This document shows, piece after piece, positions 30,493 through 38,755 of a stretch of 64,000 nt of DNA. Where the stretch lies: positions 1 to 64,000 of the forward strand of contig NZ_LIXJ01000029.1 of NCBI RefSeq assembly GCF_001905795.1, given 5' to 3'. The first letter of the stretch is position 1. Each line of letters starts with the position of its first letter. The notes beneath the pieces were generated by a model. It saw nothing but the letters and a program-made list of their open reading frames with translations. It searched no databases and was not told where the DNA came from. This DNA comes from Streptomyces sp. CB01580 (lineage in GTDB: Bacteria > Actinomycetota > Actinomycetes > Streptomycetales > Streptomycetaceae). A program made the position numbers and the translations under genes.

Positions 30493-30885
30493 TCAGCGGG
30501 TGCCGAAGAGTTCCAGCAGGTCGGACTTGCCGAACATGCGCGCGGTGTCCACGGCGGAGGGAGTCCCGGCGGCCGGATCGGCCCCTGCCGCGAGCAGCGC
30601 CTCGATCACCTCGTTCTCGCCCTTGAAGACGGCTCCCGCGAGCGGCGTCTGGCCGCGGTCGTTGGCCCGGTCCGGGTCGGCGCCGCGCCGGACGAGGGCG
30701 GTGACCGCGGCGGCGTGCCCGTGGTAGGCGGCGAGCATCAGCAGCGAATCGCCCCGGTCGTTGGTGAGGTCGGCGGGCACACCCGCGTCGACGTAGGCGG
30801 CGAGGGTGTCGGTCTCGCCCCGGCGGGCCAGGTCGAACACCTTCGTCGCCAGCTCGATCACCTCGGGATCGGGGGTTTCGCTCAT
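30493..30885 (-). CDS. Ankyrin-repeat protein
   Basis: 130 residues from the ATG at 30885 (MSETPDPEVIELATKVFDLA). Two to three clear ankyrin units: GDSLLMLAAYHGHAAAVTAL with VRRGADPDRAND, then GQTPLAGAVFKGENEVIEAL with LAAGADP, and a degenerate last unit with DTARMFGKSDLLELFG. It is a small soluble protein-binding module with no enzyme domain. In other bacteria such small ankyrin proteins often sit next to catalase genes, but none is here. The frame runs further upstream to 31407, but those residues are low in complexity and unlikely to be translated. Confidence 0.9.
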   Translation of the reverse strand: MSETPDPEVIELATKVFDLARRGETDTLAAYVDAGVPADLTNDRGDSLLMLAAYHGHAAAVTALVRRGADPDRANDRGQTPLAGAVFKGENEVIEALLAAGADPAAGTPSAVDTARMFGKSDLLELFGTR

Positions 30886-31312
30886 CGTTCGGACCGCCTT
30901 CCATGAACCGCTTGCACCGCTGTTGACCTGCTGTGGCGTGAGCCGGGGCGCACGAGTGAACCGACAGAGTACTGCCCGTGCGGGCGGATGGCCCGGCCCG
31001 TGCACGAGGCTGTGATCCCGCCCCCGCACATACCCCGGAACGCATGGGCCACACGGGTCTCTCCCCCGCGCCCACGACCCCGCCCGGACGGGCGGCGCGC
31101 GGCGCCGGGCCCCGGACGGCGGGCGGGTGCCCGCGATGCCCGGTGACCGCGTCCCCGCGGTCCCGGCCACGGACGCCCCGGCCATGGCCCCGGACCGACC
31201 ATTCGGGTGAAAATACTGACTTTTCACCCGAATGCGACTTTCATCACATGGATACTTCCGGTGAATCTGGAAGGACTCATGGTGACCGACCCACCGAACC
31301 AGGAGAGCTCTC
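30886..31312. other. 427-bp intergenic region between the ankyrin gene and smeA
   Basis: Divergent promoter region. The part from about 31200 is A+T-rich for this genome and carries the inverted repeat described separately. The rest (30886-31200) is G+C-rich and shows nothing I can name. Confidence 0.5.
31200..31234 (+). promoter_or_regulatory. Perfect 14-bp inverted repeat upstream of smeA
   Basis: Arms CATTCGGGTGAAAA (31200-31213) and TTTTCACCCGAATG (31221-31234) flank the seven bases TACTGAC. The centre lies about 96 bp before the smeA start. It is A+T-rich in an otherwise G+C-rich region and has no T run after it, so a regulator-binding site is more likely than a terminator. I do not recognise the motif as a known developmental site. 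Confidence 0.6.
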
Positions 31313-31507
31313 ATGGTCCTGTCCATGTCAGGCGTCGTCATTCTCGGCGTCATCGTCTTCCTCTTCTTCAGGAAGGACGGCCTCAAGGCGTCGCACGCCC
31401 TCGTCACCGCCCTGTTCGGCTTCTATCTGGCGGGCACCGCCATCGCACCGAGCATCACCGCGGGGGGCGCGAGCCTCGCCAGCCTCCTGGGCGGGATCAA
31501 GTTCTGA
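31313..31507 (+). CDS. smeA: Small membrane protein SmeA
   Basis: 64 residues with two hydrophobic helices at about 6-19 and 28-46 around the charged turn RKDGLKASH. In S. coelicolor the SmeA protein is made during sporulation and places the DNA translocase SffA at division septa. The call rests on size, topology and the sffA-like gene 43 bp downstream. Start ATG at 31313 follows AGGAGAGC; an internal ATG at 31325 (MSGVVILG) is an alternative. The upstream inverted repeat may regulate the pair. Confidence 0.85.
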   Translation: MVLSMSGVVILGVIVFLFFRKDGLKASHALVTALFGFYLAGTAIAPSITAGGASLASLLGGIKF

Positions 31508-31550
31508 CCCTCCGCGACCGCTTCCACCCCCTCAGGCTCAGGAGACCGAC

Positions 31551-33215
31551 GTGGCCCGGCGACCACTTCCCCGCATCCTCAGCAGCGGCAGCGTCTCGCT
31601 CACCCGCGGCCGCGAGTTCGCGCGCACGGCCACCGACAACGCCACGGACGTCCTCCAGCCGCTGATCACGGTCACCCGTGGTCTGCGGCTGCTGGCCGGC
31701 ACCGCCCGGCGCAGATGGGCCTCGACGCCCAAGGACAAGCGCGGTCCCGTGCTGTTCACCGTCGCGGCCTGCGTGTTCGGGCTCGCGGTCCTCCCGTACG
31801 GATCCGTCATCGCCCTGGTCTCGGTGATGGGCGCCGCCGCCTGGGCGGGACGGGAGCGGACGCCCGTGCGGACCGGGCCGGACGAGACGGAGACGGCACG
31901 GCTGCGTTCCCTGTACGAGGCGCTCGTGCCGTACTTCTCCGTGGCCGACGACCCCGCCCCCCTCTACGCGCACGGCGGCGACTGGCAGAAGGTCCTGGGG
32001 GACCACGCGTTCGACGGCGACGGCCGTCCGACACGGCTGCGCATCTCGTACCCCGCCTACTTCACCGACGGCGAGGCCGCCGCCCGCGCCCGGATCGAGG
32101 AACTGCTGCACGCCAAGTCGGGACGCGGACGCGAGTACCGCTTCGACTGGGACGAGGAGGGCAACCAGCTCGTGATGAGCGCGCTCGACGCCCTGCCCAC
32201 CACGATCGGCGCCCAGCGCTTCGTCACCGCGCCCGGCGAGACGGTGCTGGGGTTCACCGACGGCGACGCGGTCCCGCGCACGGTCCCCGTGACCGACGGG
32301 GACACCACCAGGGACGCGCCCCCGGTCGTCTGGCGGACCGGCGCCCGTTCCACCGAACCGCACCTGCTCGTCGTCGGGCAGCCCGGCAGCGGCGTCACGA
32401 CCCTGCTGCGCTCCGTCGCGCTCCAGGCGCTCCAGCACGGCGACGTCCTGGTCGTCGAGGGCAACGGGACGGGCGAGTACGCCTGCCTGGCCGGACGCGA
32501 CGGCGTACTGGCCGTGGAGTGCGGCCCGGCGGGCGCCCTGACGACCCTGGAGTGGGCGGCCCACGAGACCGAGCGACGGCTGATCACCGCGAACCGCGCC
32601 CGGCAGGCCGGCCACCCCGTGCCCGACGACGTCCGGCGTCCGCTCTGGATCCTGCTGGACCGGCCGGGCGTCCTCGGCCATCTGGCGGCCACCGACGGCC
32701 GGCCCGATCCCCGGGACCTGCTCCAGTTGCCGCTGCGGCACGGCAGGGCGGCCAACGTCACGGTGGTCCTGGCCGACCAGCTCGACGACCTGGACGGCCT
32801 CGGCGAGACCGTACGGACCCACACCCGGGCCCGCGTCGTGCTCGGCCGCTGCTCGCGCGACCAGATCGCGTCGGTGCTGGGCGCGGAGCCGCACACCACC
32901 CCGGCACCGGACGTCCCGCCCGGCCGGGGGTACGCGCGCCTGGGCACCGGCCCGGTGCTGCGCCTCCAGGTCCCGGCCACGCCCGATCCGTACGACGAGG
33001 CGACCGGCGAGAGCCAGCGGCAGACGGTCCTCGGGCTGCTGCCCGCCCTGCGGGAGGCGGCCGAACCCGCCGGGGCGGCCGACGTCGCGGAGCCCGCCGG
33101 CACGGCCGTCCCGATCGACATGGCACCGGCCGTCGCAGCGGCCGTTTCGGACCCGGCGGCACCATCCGGCCCGACCGCCGCCCTGGCCGGCGACGGCGCG
33201 AAGGCACGTGGCTGA
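31551..33215 (+). CDS. sffA: SpoIIIE/FtsK-like septal protein SffA
   Basis: 554 residues from a GTG at 31551. Two membrane helices at about 66-82 and 83-99, then a cytoplasmic FtsK/SpoIIIE-like ATPase domain. In S. coelicolor the homologue localises to sporulation septa through SmeA and helps chromosome segregation into spores. The Walker A position reads GQPGSGVT (276-283), with Val282 where Lys is expected; the DNA codons GGC GTC ACG confirm this. The Walker B region is RPLWILLDRPG. ATP hydrolysis may therefore be lost or depend on another residue. The last 60 residues are Ala/Pro-rich. It forms an operon with smeA. Confidence 0.85.
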   Translation: MARRPLPRILSSGSVSLTRGREFARTATDNATDVLQPLITVTRGLRLLAGTARRRWASTPKDKRGPVLFTVAACVFGLAVLPYGSVIALVSVMGAAAWAGRERTPVRTGPDETETARLRSLYEALVPYFSVADDPAPLYAHGGDWQKVLGDHAFDGDGRPTRLRISYPAYFTDGEAAARARIEELLHAKSGRGREYRFDWDEEGNQLVMSALDALPTTIGAQRFVTAPGETVLGFTDGDAVPRTVPVTDGDTTRDAPPVVWRTGARSTEPHLLVVGQPGSGVTTLLRSVALQALQHGDVLVVEGNGTGEYACLAGRDGVLAVECGPAGALTTLEWAAHETERRLITANRARQAGHPVPDDVRRPLWILLDRPGVLGHLAATDGRPDPRDLLQLPLRHGRAANVTVVLADQLDDLDGLGETVRTHTRARVVLGRCSRDQIASVLGAEPHTTPAPDVPPGRGYARLGTGPVLRLQVPATPDPYDEATGESQRQTVLGLLPALREAAEPAGAADVAEPAGTAVPIDMAPAVAAAVSDPAAPSGPTAALAGDGAKARG

Positions 33216-33330
33216 GCGCCGTCGTCCCGTGGACCGACGGGCGGTGGCGACGGGCCCGCCCGCCCGGGGCCGCCCCCTGCCCCGGCGCCGACGCGCCGCG
33301 CACGACGGGCGCCCGGGGCCACCCCGGCCC

Positions 33331-34830
33331 TCAGGCCACGAACGTCCGCGGCGTCTCGACCTCCCCGGCCGCCCCCGAGCCCACCAGGCGCGCCGCAGCC
33401 GCCAGCCGCACCGCCGCCTCGTCCGCGACCGGTCCCGACACCGTGAACGGCAGCCGCACATACCCCTCGAAGGCACCGTCGACCCCGAACCGGGGCCCGG
33501 ACGGCACCCGCACCCCGACCCTTTCCCCGGCCACCGCCAGCCGGGAGCCGGAGAGCCCTCCGGTGCGCACCCACAGGGTCAGCCCGCCGCCCGGCACCGA
33601 GAACTCCCAGTCGGGCAGCTCCCGGCGGACCGCGGCGACGAGCGAGTCCCGGTTCTCCCGCGCCTGTTCGCGCCGCAGCCCCACCGCCTGCTCCCAGCCG
33701 CCCGTGCGCATCAGCCAGTTGACGGCCAGCTGCTCCAGGACGGGGGTGCCCATGTCCGCGTAGGCACGGGCGGCCACCAGGCTGCGGATCACGTCCGGTG
33801 CGGCGCGCACCCAGCCGATGCGCATGCCGGCCCAGAACGCCTTGCTCGCCGATCCGACGGTGAGCACGGTGGAGCCCGCCGGATCGAAGGCGCACACCCG
33901 GCGCGGCATCCGTACGCCCGGGTCGAGGTACAGCTCGTGCATGGTCTCGTCGACGACCAGGACCGTGCCGGCGGAGCGGGCCGCGTCCACCAGGGCGCGG
34001 CGCCGGTCCTCGTCGGCCAGCGCGCCGGTGGGATTGTGGAAGTCGGCGACGACGTAGGCGAGGCGCGGCGCCGCCTCGCGCAGCACCTGCCGCCAGCGGT
34101 TCATGTCCCAGCCGCCGAGCCCCTCCTCCATCGCCACCGGTACCAGCCGGGCACCCGCCTCCCGCATCAGTTGCAGGATGTTGGCGTAGCTCGGGGACTC
34201 CACCGCGATCCGTTCCCCGCGCCCCGCGAAGAGATGGCAGATGGCGTCGATCGCGCCCATCGCCCCGGTGGTGACCATGATCTGCTCGGGCATGGTCGGG
34301 ACGCCGTGACCGGTGTAGCGGTCGGCGATCATCTGCCGCAGCGCGGGCAGGCCCGCCGGGTAGTCGCCGTGGGTGTGGGCGTACGGCGGCAGCTCCTCCA
34401 GGGCGCCCTGGACCGCGCGGGTCAGCCACGGCTCGGGGGCGGGCAGCGAGGCGCAGCCCAGATCGATCATCGAGCCGAGCGACTCCGGGGGCAGCGGTTC
34501 CAGACCGCGGGCGGGCAGCGGGTTGCCGGCCGGCACGGCGGTCCAGCTGCCGGCCCCGCGACGGGATTCCAGGAACCCCTCGGTGCGCAGCGCCTCGTAC
34601 GCGGCGGCGACGGTGGTCCGGCTGACGGACAGGGCGAGCGCCAGTTCGCGTTCGGCGGGGAGCCGGGCGGCCACCGGCACCCGGCCCTCCAGCACGAGCA
34701 GACGCACCCCGTCGGCCAGCGCGCGGTAAGCGGGCGGCTTGCGCGCACCCGGCCCGGCGGGCCGGGTGCGCTGGGCCTGGAGCTGCCGGGCGAGCTGTGC
34801 CGCGCCGACCGCCGAAGTCCATTGCGCCAT
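33331..34830 (-). CDS. MocR-type GntR/aminotransferase regulator
   Basis: 499 residues. The N-terminal winged helix-turn-helix (about 33-95) has RLPAERELALALSVSRTTVA and the DNA-recognition helix; residues 120-490 form a fold-type I aminotransferase domain. PLP contacts are intact: HNPTG (265-269), Asp295 in VVDETMHELY and Lys330 in SASKAFWAGMR. MocR proteins use PLP or a PLP-amino-acid adduct as effector and usually control a divergent gene; here the divergent neighbour is a YczE-type membrane protein, 101 bp away. The ATG at 34830 (MAQWTSAVG) follows a GGTGGA site. Confidence 0.92.
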   Translation of the reverse strand: MAQWTSAVGAAQLARQLQAQRTRPAGPGARKPPAYRALADGVRLLVLEGRVPVAARLPAERELALALSVSRTTVAAAYEALRTEGFLESRRGAGSWTAVPAGNPLPARGLEPLPPESLGSMIDLGCASLPAPEPWLTRAVQGALEELPPYAHTHGDYPAGLPALRQMIADRYTGHGVPTMPEQIMVTTGAMGAIDAICHLFAGRGERIAVESPSYANILQLMREAGARLVPVAMEEGLGGWDMNRWRQVLREAAPRLAYVVADFHNPTGALADEDRRRALVDAARSAGTVLVVDETMHELYLDPGVRMPRRVCAFDPAGSTVLTVGSASKAFWAGMRIGWVRAAPDVIRSLVAARAYADMGTPVLEQLAVNWLMRTGGWEQAVGLRREQARENRDSLVAAVRRELPDWEFSVPGGGLTLWVRTGGLSGSRLAVAGERVGVRVPSGPRFGVDGAFEGYVRLPFTVSGPVADEAAVRLAAAARLVGSGAAGEVETPRTFVA

Positions 34831-34931
34831 GGAAATCAGTCCACCTTCCTCAAATTGGCCATAGTTGGTGGCCGAACCCCTGCCACAGAGTGACATGCAG
34901 CAATCCACTCCCACCACTCCAGGGGGCACCC

Positions 34932-35762
34932 TTGTCCGTCACCTCCGTCCCTCGCGGGGCGCACCTCGCCCGAAGGCTGGTCCAGCTCTACGTCGGTCTC
35001 GCGCTGTACGGGGCGAGTTCGGCGCTCCTGGTCCGCGCCGGTCTCGGTCTCGAACCGTGGGGGGTGCTGCACCAGGGGCTCTCGGAGCGCAGCGGGCTCT
35101 CCATCGGGGTCGTGTCGATCGTCGTCGGCGCCGTCGTGCTGCTGCTGTGGATACCGATCAGGCAGCGCCCCGGTCTCGGCACCGTCTCCAACGTCTTCGT
35201 CATCGGCATCGCCATGGACGGCACGCTCGCGCTCGTGCCTGCCGTGCACGGCGTCGCGGCCCGGATCGCGCTGATGGTCGCGGGGGTGGTGCTCAACGGG
35301 GTCGCGACCGGCCTGTACATAGCGGCACGGTTCGGTCCGGGTCCGCGCGACGGGCTCATGACCGGGCTGCACCGGCGCACCGGCCGCTCGATCCGGCTCG
35401 TCCGCACCCTGATCGAGGTCGCGGTGGTGGTGACCGGTTTCGCGCTGGGCGGCTCCCTCGGTGTCGGCACCGTCGTCTACGCCCTCGCCATCGGCCCGCT
35501 CGCCCAGTTCTTCCTGCGCCTTTTCGCGGTCGGCGGGGAACCGACGGACGAGGGCACGTCCGGGAGCGGGCCCGCGGCCGGGACCGACGGGGCGGCGCGC
35601 GAGGGCAGAGGGACGGTCGGGGACGGACCGAGGGGCGGGGAGGCGTCGGCGCCCGGGGAGGCGTCGGTGCCCGCCCGCGGCCGGTCCGCCGCTTCCGGGT
35701 CGCCCGGCCGCGGCACCCGTGTCACCGGCCGGACACCGGGACGGGCCATACTGCCGCGGTGA
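34932..35762 (+). CDS. YczE-family integral membrane protein
   Basis: 276 residues from a TTG at 34932, following the AGGGGG at 34920-34925. Five to six hydrophobic segments; family blocks are LGLEPWGVLHQGLSERSGLS, GTVSNVFVIGIAMD and ARFGPGPRDGLMTGLHRRTG. The C-terminal 80 residues are a Gly/Ala/Pro-rich cytoplasmic tail. YczE proteins are often encoded beside MocR regulators across bacteria and are presumed transporters or channels; the substrate is unknown. The short divergent region contains GGCCATAG and GTTGGTGGCC, a possible MocR site. Its stop overlaps the next start (GTGA). The start codon is uncertain. Confidence 0.85.
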   Translation: MSVTSVPRGAHLARRLVQLYVGLALYGASSALLVRAGLGLEPWGVLHQGLSERSGLSIGVVSIVVGAVVLLLWIPIRQRPGLGTVSNVFVIGIAMDGTLALVPAVHGVAARIALMVAGVVLNGVATGLYIAARFGPGPRDGLMTGLHRRTGRSIRLVRTLIEVAVVVTGFALGGSLGVGTVVYALAIGPLAQFFLRLFAVGGEPTDEGTSGSGPAAGTDGAAREGRGTVGDGPRGGEASAPGEASVPARGRSAASGSPGRGTRVTGRTPGRAILPR

Positions 35763-36523
35763 CCTCCGTACGCCATCCCTACCTGGACCACCCCACGACG
35801 ATCCCCTTCGCCCACCGGGGCGGCGCCGCCGACGGGATCGAGAACACCACGGCCGCGTTCCGCCGCGCCGCCGACGCCGGGTACCGCTACTTCGAGACCG
35901 ATGTGCACACCACGGCGGACGGCCGGCTGGTGGCCTTCCACGACACGACCCTGGACCGGGTCACGGACGGCCGGGGCCGGATAGCCGGGCTGCCGTGGAG
36001 CGAGGTGCGGCGGGCCAGGGTGGCCGGGCGCGAGCCGCTGCCGCTGTTCGAGGAGCTTCTGGAGACGTTTCCGCAGGCGCGCTGGAACGTCGACATCAAG
36101 GCCGGATCCGCGCTGGTCCCGCTGGTCGAGCTGATCCGCCGGACGAACTCCTGGGACCGGGTGTGCGTGGGTTCGTTCTCCGAGGCGCGGGTGGCCCGGG
36201 CCCACCGTCTCGCGGGTCCCCGGCTGGCCACGTCCTACGGCGTGCGCGGGGTGCTGGGCCTGCGACTGCGCTCCCTCGGCATCCCGGCGGCGCTGCGTTC
36301 CGGCGCGGTGTGCGCGCAGGTGCCGGAGAGCCAGAACGGGGTCAGGGTCGTCGACCGGCGCTTCGTGCGCGAGGCCCACGCCCGCGGGCTCCAGGTGCAC
36401 GTGTGGACGGTGAACGAGCCCGAGCGGATGGCCGCGCTCCTCGATCTCGGCGTGGATGGCATCATGACCGATCACATCGAGACGCTGCGCACGGTGCTGA
36501 GCGACCGCGGGGCCTGGGCCTGA
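35759..36523 (+). CDS. Glycerophosphodiester phosphodiesterase
   Basis: Splits glycerophosphodiesters from lipid turnover into glycerol 3-phosphate and an alcohol. 254 residues of the GDPD TIM-barrel family. Catalytic and metal residues are visible: His19-Arg20 in AHRGG, Glu46 and Asp48 in FETDVH, His61 in AFHDTTLDRVTDG, then WNVDIK and, near the end, VHVWTVNEPERM with DGIMTDH. No signal peptide, so it is cytoplasmic. Its GTG overlaps the TGA of the YczE gene, implying translational coupling. No glycerol-3-phosphate transporter is adjacent. Confidence 0.93.
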   Translation: MTSVRHPYLDHPTTIPFAHRGGAADGIENTTAAFRRAADAGYRYFETDVHTTADGRLVAFHDTTLDRVTDGRGRIAGLPWSEVRRARVAGREPLPLFEELLETFPQARWNVDIKAGSALVPLVELIRRTNSWDRVCVGSFSEARVARAHRLAGPRLATSYGVRGVLGLRLRSLGIPAALRSGAVCAQVPESQNGVRVVDRRFVREAHARGLQVHVWTVNEPERMAALLDLGVDGIMTDHIETLRTVLSDRGAWA

Positions 36524-36569
36524 CGCCGCTCGTGCGCGCGGCTCACGGGGAGCGACGAGGGGGAACGGC

Positions 36570-37958
36570 TTGAGCGCCGAAGCCACGGACACTACCGGGC
36601 CGGTGGAACACGCGTCGGGGCGCGACGACGACGCCGCGGACCGCATACGCGAACAACGCGGCTGGTATTTCTACGACTTCGCCTGTTCCGTCTATTCGAC
36701 GAGCGTCCTGACGGTGTTCCTCGGCCCGTACCTGACGTCGGTCGCGAAGGCGGCGGCCGACGCCGACGGTTTCGTGCACCCGCTCGGCATACCGGTGCGC
36801 GCCGGATCGCTCTTCGCCTACGCGGTCTCGGTGTCCGTCGTGGTCGCGGTGATCGCGATGCCGGTCGCGGGCGCCGCGGCGGACCGCACGGGCCGCAAGA
36901 AGCCGCTGCTCGCGGCCGCCGCCTACGTGGGGGCCGCCGCCACGACCGGCATGTTCTTCCTGGAGGGCCACCGCTATCTGCTGGGCGCGTTCCTGCTCAT
37001 CGTGGCGAACGCGGCGTTCTCGGTGTCGATGGTCCTCTACAACGCCTATCTGCCGCAGATCTCCGAACCGGACGAACGGGACGAGGTCTCCTCGCGCGGC
37101 TGGGCGTTCGGCTACACCTCGGGGGCGTTCGTCCTGGTCCTCGACCTGGTGCTGTACACGGCCCACGACTCGTTCGGGCTCTCCGAGGGGGACGCGGTAC
37201 GGATCTGCCTGGCGTCGGCCGGTGTCTGGTGGGGCGTCTTCACCCTGGTCCCGCTGCGGCGGCTGCGCGACCGCCGGACGCCCCGGAGCGGCGCCGGACC
37301 GGGCGCGGGCGCGGCAGGCCCGGGATGGCGGCAGCTGGTCGCGACGCTGCGCGACATGCGCCGCCATCCGCTGACGCTCTCCTTCCTGCTGGCGTACCTG
37401 GTCTACAACGACGGCGTGCAGACGGTGATCTCCCAGGCGTCGGTGTACGGCTCCGAGGAGCTGGGGCTCGACCAGACGACACTGATCACAGCCGTGCTGC
37501 TGGTCCAGGTGCTCGCGGTGGCGGGGGCGCTGGGGATGGGCCGGCTGGCACGGCGTTACGGCGCGAAGCGCACGATCCTCGGCTCGCTCGTCGTCTGGAC
37601 CCTGATCGTTCTCGCCGGCTACGTCCTGCCCGCGGACGCGCCGCTCTTCTTCTACGTGCTGGCCTCGGCGATCGGCATGGTGCTCGGCGGCAGCCAGGCG
37701 CTGTCCCGCTCCCTGTTCTCGCATCTGGTGCCGGAGGGCAAGGAGGCCGAGTACTTCTCCGCGTACGAGATGAGCGACCGCGGACTGAGCTGGCTGGGGC
37801 CGCTGGTGTTCGGTCTCGCATATCAGCTGACCGGAAGCTATCGAGATGCGATCATGTCGCTGGTGATCTTTTTCGTGATCGGTTCCGTACTGCTCGCCAG
37901 GGTGCCGATTCGCCGGGCCGTGGCGGCTGCGGGGAACCCTGTCCCGGAGCGGATTTAG
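36570..37958 (+). CDS. MFS transporter, UMF1/Atg22-like
   Basis: 462 residues from a TTG at 36570. Twelve predicted membrane helices. The N-terminal block RGWYFYDFACSVYSTSVL and the loop AAADRTGRKKPLL are typical of the UMF1 (Atg22-like) group of the major facilitator superfamily, which in fungi exports amino acids from the vacuole. The large central loop lies around RLRDRRTPRSGAG. Substrate unknown in bacteria. It starts 46 bp after the phosphodiesterase gene and may share its transcript. Confidence 0.9.
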   Translation: MSAEATDTTGPVEHASGRDDDAADRIREQRGWYFYDFACSVYSTSVLTVFLGPYLTSVAKAAADADGFVHPLGIPVRAGSLFAYAVSVSVVVAVIAMPVAGAAADRTGRKKPLLAAAAYVGAAATTGMFFLEGHRYLLGAFLLIVANAAFSVSMVLYNAYLPQISEPDERDEVSSRGWAFGYTSGAFVLVLDLVLYTAHDSFGLSEGDAVRICLASAGVWWGVFTLVPLRRLRDRRTPRSGAGPGAGAAGPGWRQLVATLRDMRRHPLTLSFLLAYLVYNDGVQTVISQASVYGSEELGLDQTTLITAVLLVQVLAVAGALGMGRLARRYGAKRTILGSLVVWTLIVLAGYVLPADAPLFFYVLASAIGMVLGGSQALSRSLFSHLVPEGKEAEYFSAYEMSDRGLSWLGPLVFGLAYQLTGSYRDAIMSLVIFFVIGSVLLARVPIRRAVAAAGNPVPERI

Positions 37959-38135
37959 ACGTTGAAGTGAAAGGCCGGTAGTGTACGCCTTTGGCCTGCC
38001 CGGAGGACCGTTACTGCGAGTGGAAGAAGCAAAACCGTTGGGTGACAACTTCCGCCAGATGTGACAAACCGGGCATTGGCGGGTACCCCAACCCTGAAGA
38101 AGCAGCGGCACGACGGGCGACGCATGACCGGCAAC

Positions 38136-38162
38136 GGGAATCTTTACCGCCGACCGGACGTT
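38136..38162 (+). promoter_or_regulatory. Sigma-R-type promoter of rbpA
   Basis: GGGAAT at 38136-38141 and GTT at 38160-38162 are separated by exactly 18 bases, the consensus for the thiol-stress sigma factor SigR. It lies 62 bp upstream of the rbpA start. rbpA is a known SigR target in S. coelicolor, so the site is probably used. Confidence 0.85.
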
Positions 38163-38223
38163 GACCGGATGACGACGACAGCGACACCTGTCCTGTGGGC
38201 GACAAGCCCGGGAGGCACGATTC

Positions 38224-38598
38224 ATGAGTGAGCGAGCTCTCCGCGGCACGCGGCTCGTGGTTACCAGCTACGAGACGGACCGCGGCATCGATCTGGCCCC
38301 GCGCCAGGCGGTGGAGTACGCATGCCAGAACGGACATCGATTCGAGATGCCCTTCTCGGTAGAGGCGGAGATTCCGCCGGAGTGGGAGTGCAAGGCGTGC
38401 GGCGCCATGGCACTCCTGGTGGACGGGGATGGCCCCGAGGAGAAGAAGGGCAAGCCCGCGCGCACGCACTGGGACATGCTCATGGAGCGGCGCACGCGCG
38501 AGGAGCTGGAAGAGGTGCTGGCCGAGAGGCTGGCGGTTCTGCGCTCCGGAGCCATGAACATCGCCGTGCACCCGCGGGACAGCCGGAAGTCCGCCTGA
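38224..38598 (+). CDS. rbpA: RNA polymerase-binding protein RbpA
   Basis: 124 residues. Actinobacterial transcription factor that binds the principal sigma factor and RNA polymerase and stabilises open complexes, including at rRNA promoters. The zinc-binding residues of the central domain are Cys34, His38, Cys56 and Cys59; the basic linker RTHWDMLMERRTREELEEVL leads to the C-terminal sigma-interacting helix. ATG at 38224 follows GGGAGGC. It is transcribed alone, between a SigR promoter and a very strong hairpin. Confidence 0.97.
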   Translation: MSERALRGTRLVVTSYETDRGIDLAPRQAVEYACQNGHRFEMPFSVEAEIPPEWECKACGAMALLVDGDGPEEKKGKPARTHWDMLMERRTREELEEVLAERLAVLRSGAMNIAVHPRDSRKSA

Positions 38599-38616
38599 CC
38601 GCAGGGCACCGCAGTA

Positions 38617-38675
38617 CGACAGAGCCGCGGGCCGTGGCACACCCAGTGTGTGCACCACGGCCCGCGGCTCTGTCG
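38617..38675. terminator. Very strong bidirectional terminator after rbpA
   Basis: Perfect 21-bp inverted repeat, arms 38617-38637 and 38655-38675, containing AGAGCCGCGGGCCGTGG; the 17-base loop can itself pair (CACAC/GTGTG). It lies 18 bp after the rbpA stop and 80 bp before the stop of the convergent fxsA-like gene. Confidence 0.92.
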
Positions 38676-38755
38676 CGTCCGGTACACGGGCACGGCCGCG
38701 CACGGCCGTCCGTGAACGGGCCGGGCCTCAGGAACCGGCGCCGGCCCGTACGGGA

